This document shows positions 43,368 through 51,099 of a stretch of DNA of 64,000 bases, piece by piece. The notes under the pieces were generated by a model that worked only from the letters and a program-made list of their open reading frames with translations, had not been told where the DNA came from and searched no databases. A program made the position numbers and the translations under genes. The stretch spans positions 73,903-137,902 of the forward strand of contig QFQU01000012.1 in NCBI GenBank assembly GCA_003248965.1, written 5' to 3'. Each line of letters starts with the position of its first letter. Position 1 is the first letter of the stretch. Source of the stretch: Brevundimonas sp. GTDB taxonomy: Bacteria; Pseudomonadota; Alphaproteobacteria; Caulobacterales; Caulobacteraceae.

Positions 43368-43736
43368 TTACTTCTTCTTGCCGGCGATCGGCTTGGCCGG
43401 ACCCTTGCGGGTGCGAGCGTTGGTGTGGGTGCGCTGACCGCGGACCGGCAGGCCCTTGCGGTGACGCAGGCCGCGATAGCAGGCCAGGTCCATCAGACGC
43501 TTGATGTTCATCGAGGTTTCGCGGCGCAGGTCGCCTTCCACCGTATAGTCGCGGTCGATCGTCTCGCGGATCGACAGGACTTCGGCGTCCGTCAGCTGGT
43601 TCACGCGACGGGCGGCTTCGATGCCGACCTTTTCGGTGATGTCCTTGGCGGCGGCGGGGCCGATGCCATGGATGTACTGAAGCGCGATCTCCACGCGCTT
43701 GTTGGTCGGGATGTTGACGCCAGCAATACGGGCCAC
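43368..43736 (-). CDS. rpsM: 30S ribosomal protein S13
   Basis: The 122-residue protein is read from a GTG start at 43736, giving the normal S13 N-terminus (M)ARIAGVNIPTNKRVEIALQY. A CTGGAGAA Shine-Dalgarno sits six bases upstream. An ATG 12 codons earlier would add residues no S13 has. The C-terminal RGQRTHTNARTRKGPAKPIAGKKK contacts tRNA. It is the first gene after the promoter at 43823-43850. Confidence 0.97.
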   Translation of the reverse strand: MARIAGVNIPTNKRVEIALQYIHGIGPAAAKDITEKVGIEAARRVNQLTDAEVLSIRETIDRDYTVEGDLRRETSMNIKRLMDLACYRGLRHRKGLPVRGQRTHTNARTRKGPAKPIAGKKK

Positions 43737-43772
43737 GAAATTCTCCAGATACGCGTTAGTCAGACGCAACAA

Positions 43773-43799
43773 ACGCTCCGGTCAACAGACCAGGAGCGT
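43773..43799 (-). promoter_or_regulatory. Hairpin in the rpsM (alpha operon) leader
   Basis: ACGCTCCGGTC (43773-43783) pairs with GACC-A-GGAGCGT (43788-43799), an 11-bp stem with one bulged base and a 4-nt loop. On the transcribed strand it is followed by TTTGTTG. A second imperfect GC hairpin (GGCGCC arms) lies between it and the promoter. This is consistent with an attenuator or a ribosomal-protein-binding leader; which one is not decidable from sequence. Confidence 0.5.
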
Positions 43800-43822
43800 G
43801 GCGCCCTTCGCGGGAAGGCGCC

Positions 43823-43850
43823 CTTATACAGATGATTCACCGGGCGTCAA
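43823..43850 (-). promoter_or_regulatory. Strong sigma-70-type promoter for rpsM-rpsK-rpoA-rplQ
   Basis: On the minus strand TTGACG (43850-43845) and TATAAG (43828-43823) are separated by 16 bp. This is close to the ideal vegetative consensus, and the -35 fits the Caulobacter housekeeping form TTGACGS. It starts 13 bp after the stop of the TonB-like gene, so the alpha operon can be transcribed independently of the upstream S10-spc genes. The leader would be about 80 nt. Confidence 0.75.
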
Positions 43851-43862
43851 CGTCTCAGGCGC

Positions 43863-44591
43863 TCAGCGCGGTGGGCGCCCGAAATCGACCCCGACCGTGA
43901 CCTGCTGGCCCTCCACCGGACGGCCGTTCTCTATCGGAGGCTGAAAACGGAACAGGCCCGACACCGCCAGGCCCGCCTGACCGAAGCCCAGGCCGGGCGG
44001 CGTCTCGCGCACCACGCGGCAGCCGTCCAATCGGGTGTCCAGCCGGATCCGGCAAGACAGTTCGACCCGGCCGTAGCGGCTGCGGGCGCCGGGCGGATGG
44101 TTGGCGCGGACCTGCCCCATCGTCGGGCCGGTGATCAGGCGCGGCCCGCTGGAGCCGCTGCCGGGACCGTCGCCCGCGCCGACGCCCTCGCCCTGGCCCG
44201 TTCCCTGCCCGCCCTGACCGAAGCCGGGCTGGGGCGACGGGGCAGGCGCGACGCCGACCACGGGCGCGGGCGTCGGCGCGGGCTTGGGCGGCGCAGGGAC
44301 TTCGCGCGGCTGCTGAACCTTGGGCGGGGGCGGAATGTTGACCTTGGAGGGCGCGGCCGGCGCGCCGCCGCCGCTGACCGGGGCCGGCGGCCGCCGAATC
44401 GGCGGGGGCGGATCGTACAGCACGACTTCGAAGGGCCGGTCTTCGACCACGGCGACCTCGGGGGCGCGCCCCTTCACCTGGCCCAACAGCAGGAACAGGC
44501 CGATCTCCAGAGCGGCCACGCCAAGGAAGATCGCAGGCGCGCGCCAGCGGCGTAGAGGGCGTGAGGTTTCGGCAGGCGCGATATCGGACAT
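43863..44591 (-). CDS. TonB-like energy-transducer family protein
   Basis: The 242-residue protein starts MSDIAPAETSRPLRRWRAPA. A single membrane anchor near residues 24-41 (IFLGVAALEIGLFLLLG) is followed by a long Pro/Ala/Gly-rich periplasmic stretch (PPPPIRRPPAPVSGGG, GQGGQGTGQGEGVGAGDGPG). The TonB-type C-terminal domain has YGRVELSCRIRLDTRLDGCRVVRETP and FGQAGLAVSGLFRFQPP, the two cysteines probably forming a disulfide. Classic TonB passes proton-motive-force energy to outer-membrane receptors, but many such paralogues have unknown roles and no exbB/exbD is near. The start is fixed by GAGAGCTCCG upstream. Its position between adk and rpsM, inside a ribosomal cluster, is unusual. Confidence 0.85.
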   Translation of the reverse strand: MSDIAPAETSRPLRRWRAPAIFLGVAALEIGLFLLLGQVKGRAPEVAVVEDRPFEVVLYDPPPPIRRPPAPVSGGGAPAAPSKVNIPPPPKVQQPREVPAPPKPAPTPAPVVGVAPAPSPQPGFGQGGQGTGQGEGVGAGDGPGSGSSGPRLITGPTMGQVRANHPPGARSRYGRVELSCRIRLDTRLDGCRVVRETPPGLGFGQAGLAVSGLFRFQPPIENGRPVEGQQVTVGVDFGRPPR

Positions 44592-44622
44592 CGGAGCTCT
44601 CAACGCCCGACGCCGGATTTGG

Positions 44623-45183
44623 TCACGCCAGCGCTTCGTCGATGGCCCTGGCCACGGATTCGATCGCGCCCATGCCGTCCACCTCGGTCAGCTTCCCCTG
44701 CCCTTCATAATAGGGCAGCAGCGGCGCGGTGTTGCGGTTGTAGGCGTCCAGGCGAACCTTGAAGGAGTCCGGATTGTCGTCGGGACGCCCCTGTTCGGCG
44801 AACCGTTTGGCGATACGGTCGGTCAAGGCGGCGTCGTCGACCTTCAGCCGCACCACGGCGTCGATCTGGGCGCCGCGCTGGGCCAGCATGGCGTCCAAAG
44901 CCTCGGCCTGGGCGACGGTGCGGGGAAAGCCGTCGAAGATGGCGCCACCGGCGGCCTCGGCCTCGGGCAAGCGATCCTCGATCAGGGCGATGACGATCTC
45001 GTCCGTGACCAGATCGCCGCGCGCCAGCACGTCCTTGACCTTGAGCCCCAGCTCCGAGCCCGAGGCGATGGCCGCCCGCAGCATGTCGCCGGTGGAGAGC
45101 TGGACCATGCCCTTCTCTTCCACCAGCCGCTTGGCCTGGGTGCCCTTGCCCGCCGCGGGCGGTCCGAACAGGATCAAGTTCAC
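44623..45183 (-). CDS. adk: Adenylate kinase
   Basis: The 186-residue enzyme starts MNLILFGPPAAGKGTQAKRL with the P-loop GPPAAGKGT. It contains LSTGDMLRAA, FDGFPRTVAQAEALD and the short lid segment. It lacks the long zinc-type lid, in line with its length. It converts AMP and ATP to two ADP. It follows secY, the conserved secY-adk order. Confidence 0.97.
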   Translation of the reverse strand: MNLILFGPPAAGKGTQAKRLVEEKGMVQLSTGDMLRAAIASGSELGLKVKDVLARGDLVTDEIVIALIEDRLPEAEAAGGAIFDGFPRTVAQAEALDAMLAQRGAQIDAVVRLKVDDAALTDRIAKRFAEQGRPDDNPDSFKVRLDAYNRNTAPLLPYYEGQGKLTEVDGMGAIESVARAIDEALA

Positions 45184-45220
45184 GCTTCAGCTCCCCCTAG
45201 ACGTCTTCAACCCGCTGCGA

Positions 45221-46576
45221 TCAGCGACGCACCGGCGTGGGCGCGCCACGACCGCCACGACCGCGCAGCTTGGCCTTCTTGATCAGCCCCTCGTACTGGT
45301 GCGCCAGCAGTTGCGACTGAATCTGGGCCACAGTGTCCATCGTGACAGACACGACGATCAAGATCGACGTGCCGCCAAAATACAGGCTGTTGCCGAACTG
45401 GCTGACGATGAACTCGGGCAGCAGGCAGACGGCGGTGATATAGGCCGCGCCGATCACCGTCAGGCGGGTCAGGACATAGTCCAGATACTCCGCCGTGCGC
45501 TTGCCCGGACGGATGCCCGGCAGGAAGCCGCCGTACTTGCGCAGGTTCTCGGCCGTCTCCTCCGGGTTGAAGGTGATCGAGGTGTAGAAGAAGCAGAAGA
45601 AGATGATCAGGGCGGCGTAAAGCACCATGAACAGGGGCTGACCGTGCGTCAGCTGCGCCGTCACCAGCGGCAACCAGCTCAGCCAGCTGGGCAGGTCGGC
45701 GCCCGCCGTCATGGTCGCCACCGTCGTCGGCAGCATCAAGAGCGATGAGGCGAAGATCGGCGGAATGACGCCGGCGGTGTTGACCTTCAACGGCAGGAAC
45801 GAACGCTCCCCGCCCGCCATGCGATTGCCTTCCTGGCGCTTCGGATACTGGATCAGCAGGCGGCGCTGGGCGCGTTCCATGAAGACGATGAAGACGACCA
45901 CGGCCACGGCCATCACGGCGATGAACAGCAGTGCGAAGGGCGACATCTGACCCTGCTGAGCCAGGCCCAGCAAGCGCACGATGGTGGACGGCAGGACCGC
46001 CACGATACCGGCGAAGATGATCAGCGAAATGCCGTTGCCGACGCCGCGCGCCGTCACCTGCTCACCCAACCACATCAGGAACATGGTGCCGCCGGTCAGG
46101 GTCACGACCGTCGAGACGATGAAGAAGACGCCGGGGTTGTCGACAAGGCCGGCTTGGGCGTTCAGGCCCGCCGCGATGCCGAAGGACTGCGCCAGCGCCA
46201 GGAACACCGTCAGATAGCGGGTGTACTGGTTCAGCTGCTTGCGACCGCTTTCGCCGCCTTCCTTCTTCAGCTTCTCCCAGGGCGGATACACCGTGCCCAT
46301 CAGCTGCACGATGATCGACGCCGAAATATAGGGCATCACGTTCAGCGCGAAGATGGCCATCCGTTCGACGGCGCCGCCCGAGAACATGTTGAACATGTCC
46401 AGGATGCCGCGCTGACCCGAAGGGTCCTGGAAGAACTGCAGGAAGGCCTGCGAATTGATGCCCGGGATCGGCACATAGGTGCCGATGCGATAAACCAGCA
46501 GCGCGCCCAGCGTGAACAGCAGGCGCTTGTGCAGCTCGGTCGCTTTCGCGAACGAGCCCATGTTCATATTGGCCAT
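45221..46576 (-). CDS. secY: Protein translocase subunit SecY
   Basis: The 451-residue membrane protein has ten hydrophobic segments. Typical motifs are YRIGTYVPIPGINSQAF, the plug and first-periplasmic region VERMAIFALNVMPYISASI, QLMGTVYPPWEKLKKEGG and GIRPGKRTAEYLDYVLTRLT. It forms the SecYEG protein-conducting channel in the inner membrane. It is the last-but-one classic spc operon gene, followed by adk. Confidence 0.98.
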   Translation of the reverse strand: MANMNMGSFAKATELHKRLLFTLGALLVYRIGTYVPIPGINSQAFLQFFQDPSGQRGILDMFNMFSGGAVERMAIFALNVMPYISASIIVQLMGTVYPPWEKLKKEGGESGRKQLNQYTRYLTVFLALAQSFGIAAGLNAQAGLVDNPGVFFIVSTVVTLTGGTMFLMWLGEQVTARGVGNGISLIIFAGIVAVLPSTIVRLLGLAQQGQMSPFALLFIAVMAVAVVVFIVFMERAQRRLLIQYPKRQEGNRMAGGERSFLPLKVNTAGVIPPIFASSLLMLPTTVATMTAGADLPSWLSWLPLVTAQLTHGQPLFMVLYAALIIFFCFFYTSITFNPEETAENLRKYGGFLPGIRPGKRTAEYLDYVLTRLTVIGAAYITAVCLLPEFIVSQFGNSLYFGGTSILIVVSVTMDTVAQIQSQLLAHQYEGLIKKAKLRGRGGRGAPTPVRR

Positions 46577-46650
46577 GCGAGGGCCGCTTCCGTTCTTTCG
46601 TCGTCGTCGGTGTAATCAGGTCACGGCCTGACGCCGCGACGACGGTGTGA

Positions 46651-47244
46651 TCAGGCCTTGGCGGCGGCGCGCTTGGAGCGGGCCGAGACCTTGTTGGCGT
46701 CGCCCTTGGGCGCCTTGGCGGCCGGAGCCTTGCCCTTGGCGGCGTTGCGCTTTTCGATGCGCGCGGCGGCCTTGGCTTCGGCTTCGATGCGTTGTTCGAC
46801 GACCGAGCCGCCCGCGGCTTCGATGGCCTTCTTGGCGCCGGCCGTGGCCGACCAGACGACCAGGTTCAGCTTGGCCTTGATCTCGCCGGTGCCCAGCAGG
46901 CGCACGCCGTCCTTGACGCGACGGATCACGCCGGCGGCGACCAGGGCGTCGCCCTTGATTTCCGACTTGGCGTCCAGCTTGCCGGCGTCGATGGCGTCCT
47001 GCAGACGCCACAGGTTCACCTCAGCCAGCTTCAGGGCGTTCGGGTTGTTGAAGCCGCGCTTGGGCATGCGCATGTACAGCGGCATCTGACCGCCTTCGAA
47101 GCCCAGCAGGCTGACGCCCGTCCGCGACTTCTGACCCTTGACGCCGCGGCCCGAGGTCTTGCCCTTGCCCGAACCGGGGCCACGGCCGACCCGCATGCGC
47201 TTCTTGTGCGCGCCTTCGTTGTCGCGGATTTCGTTCAGTTTCAT
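46651..47244 (-). CDS. rplO: 50S ribosomal protein L15
   Basis: The 197-residue protein starts MKLNEIRDNEGAHKKRMRVG and has GRGPGSGKGKTSGRGVKGQKS and YMRMPKRGFNN, typical of L15. It is longer than the usual 145-150 residues because of an Ala/Lys-rich C-terminal tail (AKAAARIEKRNAAKGKAPAA) that looks disordered. An AAGGAT Shine-Dalgarno precedes the start. A terminator-like hairpin pair and a possible promoter separate it from rpmD. Confidence 0.97.
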   Translation of the reverse strand: MKLNEIRDNEGAHKKRMRVGRGPGSGKGKTSGRGVKGQKSRTGVSLLGFEGGQMPLYMRMPKRGFNNPNALKLAEVNLWRLQDAIDAGKLDAKSEIKGDALVAAGVIRRVKDGVRLLGTGEIKAKLNLVVWSATAGAKKAIEAAGGSVVEQRIEAEAKAAARIEKRNAAKGKAPAAKAPKGDANKVSARSKRAAAKA

Positions 47245-47261
47245 ATGCCTGATCCTTTCGG

Positions 47262-47269
47262 GTTCTAGC
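47262..47269 (-). promoter_or_regulatory. Candidate -10 element of a promoter for rplO-secY-adk
   Basis: The minus strand reads GCTAGAAC, an exact match to the Caulobacter housekeeping -10 consensus GCTANAWC, 18 bp before the rplO start. The region 10-14 bp further upstream does not show a good TTGACGS, so the promoter call rests on the -10 and on the terminator just upstream. Confidence 0.35.
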
Positions 47270-47314
47270 GCCCGGACATGACCTCGGGGAACGAGGCGAC
47301 CGGACTCGGCTTGG

Positions 47315-47345
47315 AAAAAATGAAGGGCCGCTCATAGGCGACCCT
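47315..47345 (-). terminator. Intrinsic terminator-like hairpin between rpmD and rplO
   Basis: On the minus strand AGGGTCGC (47345-47338) pairs with GCGGCCCT (47331-47324), one G-U wobble, with a 6-nt loop. Four bases later comes a run of six T. This is a standard Rho-independent layout inside what is normally one spc operon. Confidence 0.6.
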
Positions 47346-47368
47346 CGAAACATAAGCAAGATGCGAAA

Positions 47369-47398
47369 CGCCCTCCCCCGGTGTTCCGAAGGAGGGCG
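47369..47398 (-). terminator. First of two hairpins downstream of rpmD
   Basis: CGCCCTCC and GGAGGGCG (47398-47391 with 47376-47369 on the minus strand) form a perfect 8-bp stem with a 14-nt loop, followed by TTTCG. It begins seven bases after the rpmD stop and could act with the T6 hairpin downstream as a tandem terminator or attenuator. Confidence 0.5.
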
Positions 47399-47404
47399 AA
47401 AGGC

Positions 47405-47593
47405 TTATTTTTCGACCACTTCCACCAGATGGTGGACCTTGGCGATCATGCCGCGAACCGAAGGGGTGTCCTCCAGGGTCGATTCACGACCCATACGGTT
47501 CAGGCCCAGGCCCATCAGAGTGGCGCGCTGGTCGTTCTTGCGGCGGATCGGCGAACCGATCTGCTTGACGGTGACGGTCTTCTTCTCGGCCAT
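47405..47593 (-). CDS. rpmD: 50S ribosomal protein L30
   Basis: The 62-residue protein starts MAEKKTVTVKQIGSPIRRKN and has GLGLNRMGRESTLEDTPSVR and MIAKVHHLVEVV, the complete bacterial L30 fold. It lies three bases after rpsE. Two hairpins follow immediately. Confidence 0.97.
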   Translation of the reverse strand: MAEKKTVTVKQIGSPIRRKNDQRATLMGLGLNRMGRESTLEDTPSVRGMIAKVHHLVEVVEK

Positions 47594-47596
47594 GAC

Positions 47597-48196
47597 TTAG
47601 GACTCCACGGCTTCGGGCGCCGAGGCGCCGTCGTTGCGACGGCCCATCAGATCGGCGACCTTCTTGCCGCGCTTCGAGGCCACCTGGCGGGGCGACGACT
47701 GGACCTTCAGAGCTTCGAAGGTGGCGCGGATCATGTTGTACGGGTTCGACGAACCGGTCGACTTGCCCACGACGTCCTGGACGCCCAGGGTTTCGAGGAC
47801 CGCACGCATCGGACCGCCGGCGATGACGCCCGTGCCGGGAGGGGCCGCGCGCATCATGATCTTGCCGGCGCCCCAACGGCCGTTGCCGTCGTGGTGCAGG
47901 GTGCGGTTCTCGCGCAGCGGAACCTTGATCATTGTCTTCTTGGCTTCCTCGGTCGCCTTGCGGATGGCTTCCGGCACTTCGCGCGCCTTGCCATGACCGA
48001 AGCCGACGCGGCCCTTGCCGTCGCCGACGACCATCAGGGCCGCGAACGAGAAACGACGACCGCCCTTCACGGTGGCGGCGACGCGGTTGATGTGCACCAG
48101 CTTCTCGATGATGTCGCTTTCCGGAGCGTCAGCCGCCGGAGCGTTGCGGTCACGACGATTGCGATCGCCGCCGCCGCGTTGGGGTTCACGAGCCAT
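47597..48196 (-). CDS. rpsE: 30S ribosomal protein S5
   Basis: The 199-residue protein has the S5 double-stranded-RNA-binding N-domain (EKLVHINRVAATVKGGRRFS, VVGDGKGRVGFGHGKAREVP) and the C-domain (GGPMRAVLETLGVQDVVGKS). A short basic N-terminal extension (REPQRGGGDRNRRDRN) is typical of alphaproteobacteria. Confidence 0.98.
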   Translation of the reverse strand: MAREPQRGGGDRNRRDRNAPAADAPESDIIEKLVHINRVAATVKGGRRFSFAALMVVGDGKGRVGFGHGKAREVPEAIRKATEEAKKTMIKVPLRENRTLHHDGNGRWGAGKIMMRAAPPGTGVIAGGPMRAVLETLGVQDVVGKSTGSSNPYNMIRATFEALKVQSSPRQVASKRGKKVADLMGRRNDGASAPEAVES

Positions 48197-48208
48197 GCTT
48201 GCCGTCCC

Positions 48209-48565
48209 TTAGAAGTTCAGGCCGGCTTCACGCGCGGCTTCCGCCAGCGCCTTCACCCGTCCGTGATAGATGTATTCGCCCCGGTCGAAGACGACGTCCT
48301 TGACGCCCTTCTCGATGGCGCGTTCGGCGATCAGCTTGCCGATGGCCGAGGCCGCGGCGACATCCGATCCCTTGGCGCCCTTGCCGCCTTCCAGCGACGA
48401 GGCGGCGGCGATCGTGACGCCCTTGGCGTCGTCGATGATCTGCGCCGAGATGTTCTTGTCCGAGCGGTAGACCGACAGACGCAGACGGCCGTTGGCGACG
48501 GCCTTCAGGCGGCGACGGGTGCGCTCGGCGCGGCGCTTGGCTTGTTGTCGAAGAGAAAGAGCCAT
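48209..48565 (-). CDS. rplR: 50S ribosomal protein L18
   Basis: The 118-residue protein has RLRLSVYRSDKNISAQIIDD and the C-terminal DRGEYIYHGRVKALAEAARE, the L18 5S-rRNA-binding fold. It follows rplF by three bases. Confidence 0.98.
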   Translation of the reverse strand: MALSLRQQAKRRAERTRRRLKAVANGRLRLSVYRSDKNISAQIIDDAKGVTIAAASSLEGGKGAKGSDVAAASAIGKLIAERAIEKGVKDVVFDRGEYIYHGRVKALAEAAREAGLNF

Positions 48566-48568
48566 GAC

Positions 48569-49102
48569 TTACTTCTTCTTGCCTTCCTTGCGACGCACGG
48601 TCTCGCCGGCGTAACGGACGCCCTTGCCCTTGTAGGGCTCCGGCGGACGCAGCTTGCGAATGACGGCGGCGATCTGACCGACGGCTTGCTTGTCCGCGCC
48701 CGAGATCTTGATCTCGGTCTGCTTGGGAACAGCGAAGCTGACGCCGGCCGGCGGATTGATGTCGACTTCGTGCGAGAAGCCCAGCTGCAGCGACAGGGCG
48801 TCGCCCTTCATCGCGGCGCGGTAGCCCACGCCGACCAGTTCCAGCGACTTCTCGAAGCCCGAGGTGACGCCGACGACCATGTTGTCGACCAGGGTCCGCG
48901 ACAGGCCCCACATCGCGCGGGCGCGCGGCGTGTCCTGACGCAGGTCCAGCGACAGTTCGTCGCCTTCCTGCTTGACTTCGATCTCTTCGGCCACGGTCCA
49001 GGCGCGTTCGCCCTTGGGACCCTTGACCGTGACGTTCTGGCCGTCGAGCGTGACAGTCACGCCCTTCGGCACGGCGATGGTTTTCTTGCCAATACGGGAC
49101 AT
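48569..49102 (-). CDS. rplF: 50S ribosomal protein L6
   Basis: The 177-residue protein starts MSRIGKKTIAVPKGVTVTLD and ends with the L6 signature PPEPYKGKGVRYAGETVRRK. The start at 49102 gives the standard N-terminus. An upstream in-frame start would overlap rpsH and add a Ser/Ala-rich peptide. Confidence 0.98.
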   Translation of the reverse strand: MSRIGKKTIAVPKGVTVTLDGQNVTVKGPKGERAWTVAEEIEVKQEGDELSLDLRQDTPRARAMWGLSRTLVDNMVVGVTSGFEKSLELVGVGYRAAMKGDALSLQLGFSHEVDINPPAGVSFAVPKQTEIKISGADKQAVGQIAAVIRKLRPPEPYKGKGVRYAGETVRRKEGKKK

Positions 49103-49103
49103 A

Positions 49104-49502
49104 TCAGTAGACCCTGCAGAGGACTTCGCCGCCGACATTGGCGTCGCGCGCGGCGGCGTCGGACATGACGCCCTTCGAAGTCGAGAGGATCGAGATGCCG
49201 AGGCCGTTCTTGACGGGCTTCAGATCGCCGATCGCGGAGTAGACGCGGCGGCCCGGCTTGGACACGCGCGCGATCTCGGCGATGACGGGCTGACCGTCGA
49301 AGTACTTCAGCTCGATCTCGAACTGCGGAAACTCACCCGGGTTCTGAACCAGGCTGTAGCCGCGGATGTAGCCTTCGTCCTGCAGCACGTCCAGGACGCG
49401 CTGGCGCAGACGGGAGGCCGGGGTCAGCACCTTGGAACGCTTGCGGGTCGCCGCGTTCTTGATGCGAGCGATCATGTCGCTCAGGGGATCGTTGATCATC
49501 AT
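49104..49502 (-). CDS. rpsH: 30S ribosomal protein S8
   Basis: The 132-residue protein starts MMINDPLSDMIARIKNAATR and ends GISILSTSKGVMSDAAARDANVGGEVLCRVY, containing the S8 rRNA-binding signature. In E. coli S8 represses the spc operon at the rplE site. Whether that applies here is not visible. Confidence 0.98.
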   Translation of the reverse strand: MMINDPLSDMIARIKNAATRKRSKVLTPASRLRQRVLDVLQDEGYIRGYSLVQNPGEFPQFEIELKYFDGQPVIAEIARVSKPGRRVYSAIGDLKPVKNGLGISILSTSKGVMSDAAARDANVGGEVLCRVY

Positions 49503-49517
49503 GTCTGTTCGCTCCCC

Positions 49518-49823
49518 TTACCAGCTGGACTTGGTCAGGCCGGGGATTTGCCCCAGGTTGCCCAGTTCGCGCAGCGCGATCCGGCTCATCTTGAGCTTGC
49601 GGTAGAACGCCCGCGGACGGCCCGTGACTTCGCAACGGTTGCGAATGCGGGTCGGCGCGGAGTTACGCGGCAGCTCGGCCAGCTTCAGGCGCGCTTCGAA
49701 ACGCTCCTCCAGCGGCAGGTTTTCATCGTTGGCGATCGCCTTCAGGGCGGCCCGCTTCGCGGCATACTTCGCAACCAGGGCCTTGACGGCTTCGTTGCGG
49801 TTTACGGCGCTCTTCTTAGCCAT
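49518..49823 (-). CDS. rpsN: 30S ribosomal protein S14 (zinc-independent type)
   Basis: The 101-residue protein starts MAKKSAVNRNEAVKALVAKY and contains RIRNRCEVTGRPRAFYRKLK. It has the long form without the four-cysteine zinc knuckle, so it is the C-minus S14. Confidence 0.98.
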   Translation of the reverse strand: MAKKSAVNRNEAVKALVAKYAAKRAALKAIANDENLPLEERFEARLKLAELPRNSAPTRIRNRCEVTGRPRAFYRKLKMSRIALRELGNLGQIPGLTKSSW

Positions 49824-49842
49824 TGTTCTCTTCCCTTCCCGC

Positions 49843-50403
49843 TCAGTTCTTCACGAACGGGAACTTGAACTCGGTGAGGAGAGCCTTGGCTTCCTCATCG
49901 GTCTTGGCCGTGGTGCAGACGACAATGTCCATGCCCCACATCTGGTCGATCTGGTCGTAGTTGATTTCCGGGAACACGATGTGTTCCTTCAGACCGGTGG
50001 CGTAGTTGCCGCGACCGTCGAAGGACGAACCCTTCAGACCGCGGAAATCTTTCACGCGCGGCAGCGCGATCGTGATGAACCGGTCCAGGAACTCGTACAT
50101 CTGGTCGCCGCGCAGCGTGACCTTGCCGCCGATGACCATGCCTTCGCGCAGCTTGAAGCCGGCGATGGAGTTACGGGCCTTGGTCGGCACGGCCTTCTGG
50201 CCAGCGATGGCCGTCAGATCCTTGAGGGCCGCATTGACCTTCTTGGAGTCCGCGACGGCTTCGCCGACGCCCATGTTCAGGACGATCTTGTCCAGCTTGG
50301 GCACCTGCATCTCGTTCGTGTAGCCGAACTTGGACTTCATCTCCGCGCGGATGCGGTTCTGATAGTCCGTCTTCAGGCGGGGGGTGTATTTCTCGGTCGC
50401 CAT
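49843..50403 (-). CDS. rplE: 50S ribosomal protein L5
   Basis: The 186-residue protein has MQVPKLDKIVLNMGVGEAVA, VTLRGDQMYEFLDRFITIAL and FPEINYDQIDQMWGMDIVV, the L5 5S-rRNA-binding protein. Its start overlaps the rplX stop by one base. Confidence 0.98.
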   Translation of the reverse strand: MATEKYTPRLKTDYQNRIRAEMKSKFGYTNEMQVPKLDKIVLNMGVGEAVADSKKVNAALKDLTAIAGQKAVPTKARNSIAGFKLREGMVIGGKVTLRGDQMYEFLDRFITIALPRVKDFRGLKGSSFDGRGNYATGLKEHIVFPEINYDQIDQMWGMDIVVCTTAKTDEEAKALLTEFKFPFVKN

Positions 50404-50711
50404 CAGATGACGTCTCCCGTCGTCTTGGCGATGCGGACCTTCTTGTCCCCATCGATCTTGAAGCCGACGCGGCTCGCCTTGCCGTTGGCGTCGGCGATCG
50501 CGACGTTCGACAGGTGAAGCGAGGCTTCCTTGTTCTTGATGCCGCCTTGCGGGTCAGCCTGGCTCGGGCGCGTGTGGCGCTGAACCATATTGACGCCTTC
50601 GACGAGGACGCGGTTTTCGGAAGGCAGGACCTTCAGCACGGCGCCCGTGCGGCCCTTGTCCTTGCCGGTGAGGACGACGACGCGGTCGCCCTTCTTGATC
50701 TTGGCGGCCAT
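50403..50711 (-). CDS. rplX: 50S ribosomal protein L24
   Basis: The 102-residue protein begins MAAKIKKGDRVVVLTGKDKG with the KOW motif and contains GVNMVQRHTRPSQADPQGGI. It is an early assembly protein of the large subunit. It is coupled to rplE by a one-base overlap. Confidence 0.98.
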   Translation of the reverse strand: MAAKIKKGDRVVVLTGKDKGRTGAVLKVLPSENRVLVEGVNMVQRHTRPSQADPQGGIKNKEASLHLSNVAIADANGKASRVGFKIDGDKKVRIAKTTGDVI

Positions 50712-50712
50712 G

Positions 50713-51081
50713 TTACAGGACCTCCGGAGCCAGCGAGATGATCTTCATGTGGTTCTTGGCGCGCAGCTCGCGCGGAACCGGGCCGAAGATGCGGGTGCCG
50801 ACCGGCTCGTTCGCCTTGTTGACGATGACGGCGGCCGACTTGTCGAAACGGATGACCGAGCCATCCTTGCGTTGGATGTCCTTGGCGGTGCGCACGACGA
50901 TGGCGCGAACGACGTCGCCCTTCTTCACGCGGCCACGCGGGATGGCTTCCTTCACGGAGGCGACGATGGTGTCGCCGATCGAGGCGTAGCGGCGCTTGGA
51001 GCCGCCCAACACCTTGATGCACATGACCCGGCGAGCGCCCGAATTATCGGCCACGTCCAGGTTAGTTTGCATCTGGATCAT
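50713..51081 (-). CDS. rplN: 50S ribosomal protein L14
   Basis: The 122-residue protein starts MIQMQTNLDVADNSGARRVM and has GTRIFGPVPRELRAKNHMKI, the L14 signature ends. It follows rpsQ by 18 bases. Confidence 0.98.
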   Translation of the reverse strand: MIQMQTNLDVADNSGARRVMCIKVLGGSKRRYASIGDTIVASVKEAIPRGRVKKGDVVRAIVVRTAKDIQRKDGSVIRFDKSAAVIVNKANEPVGTRIFGPVPRELRAKNHMKIISLAPEVL

Positions 51082-51099
51082 AAGATCAGATCCTTCTGA

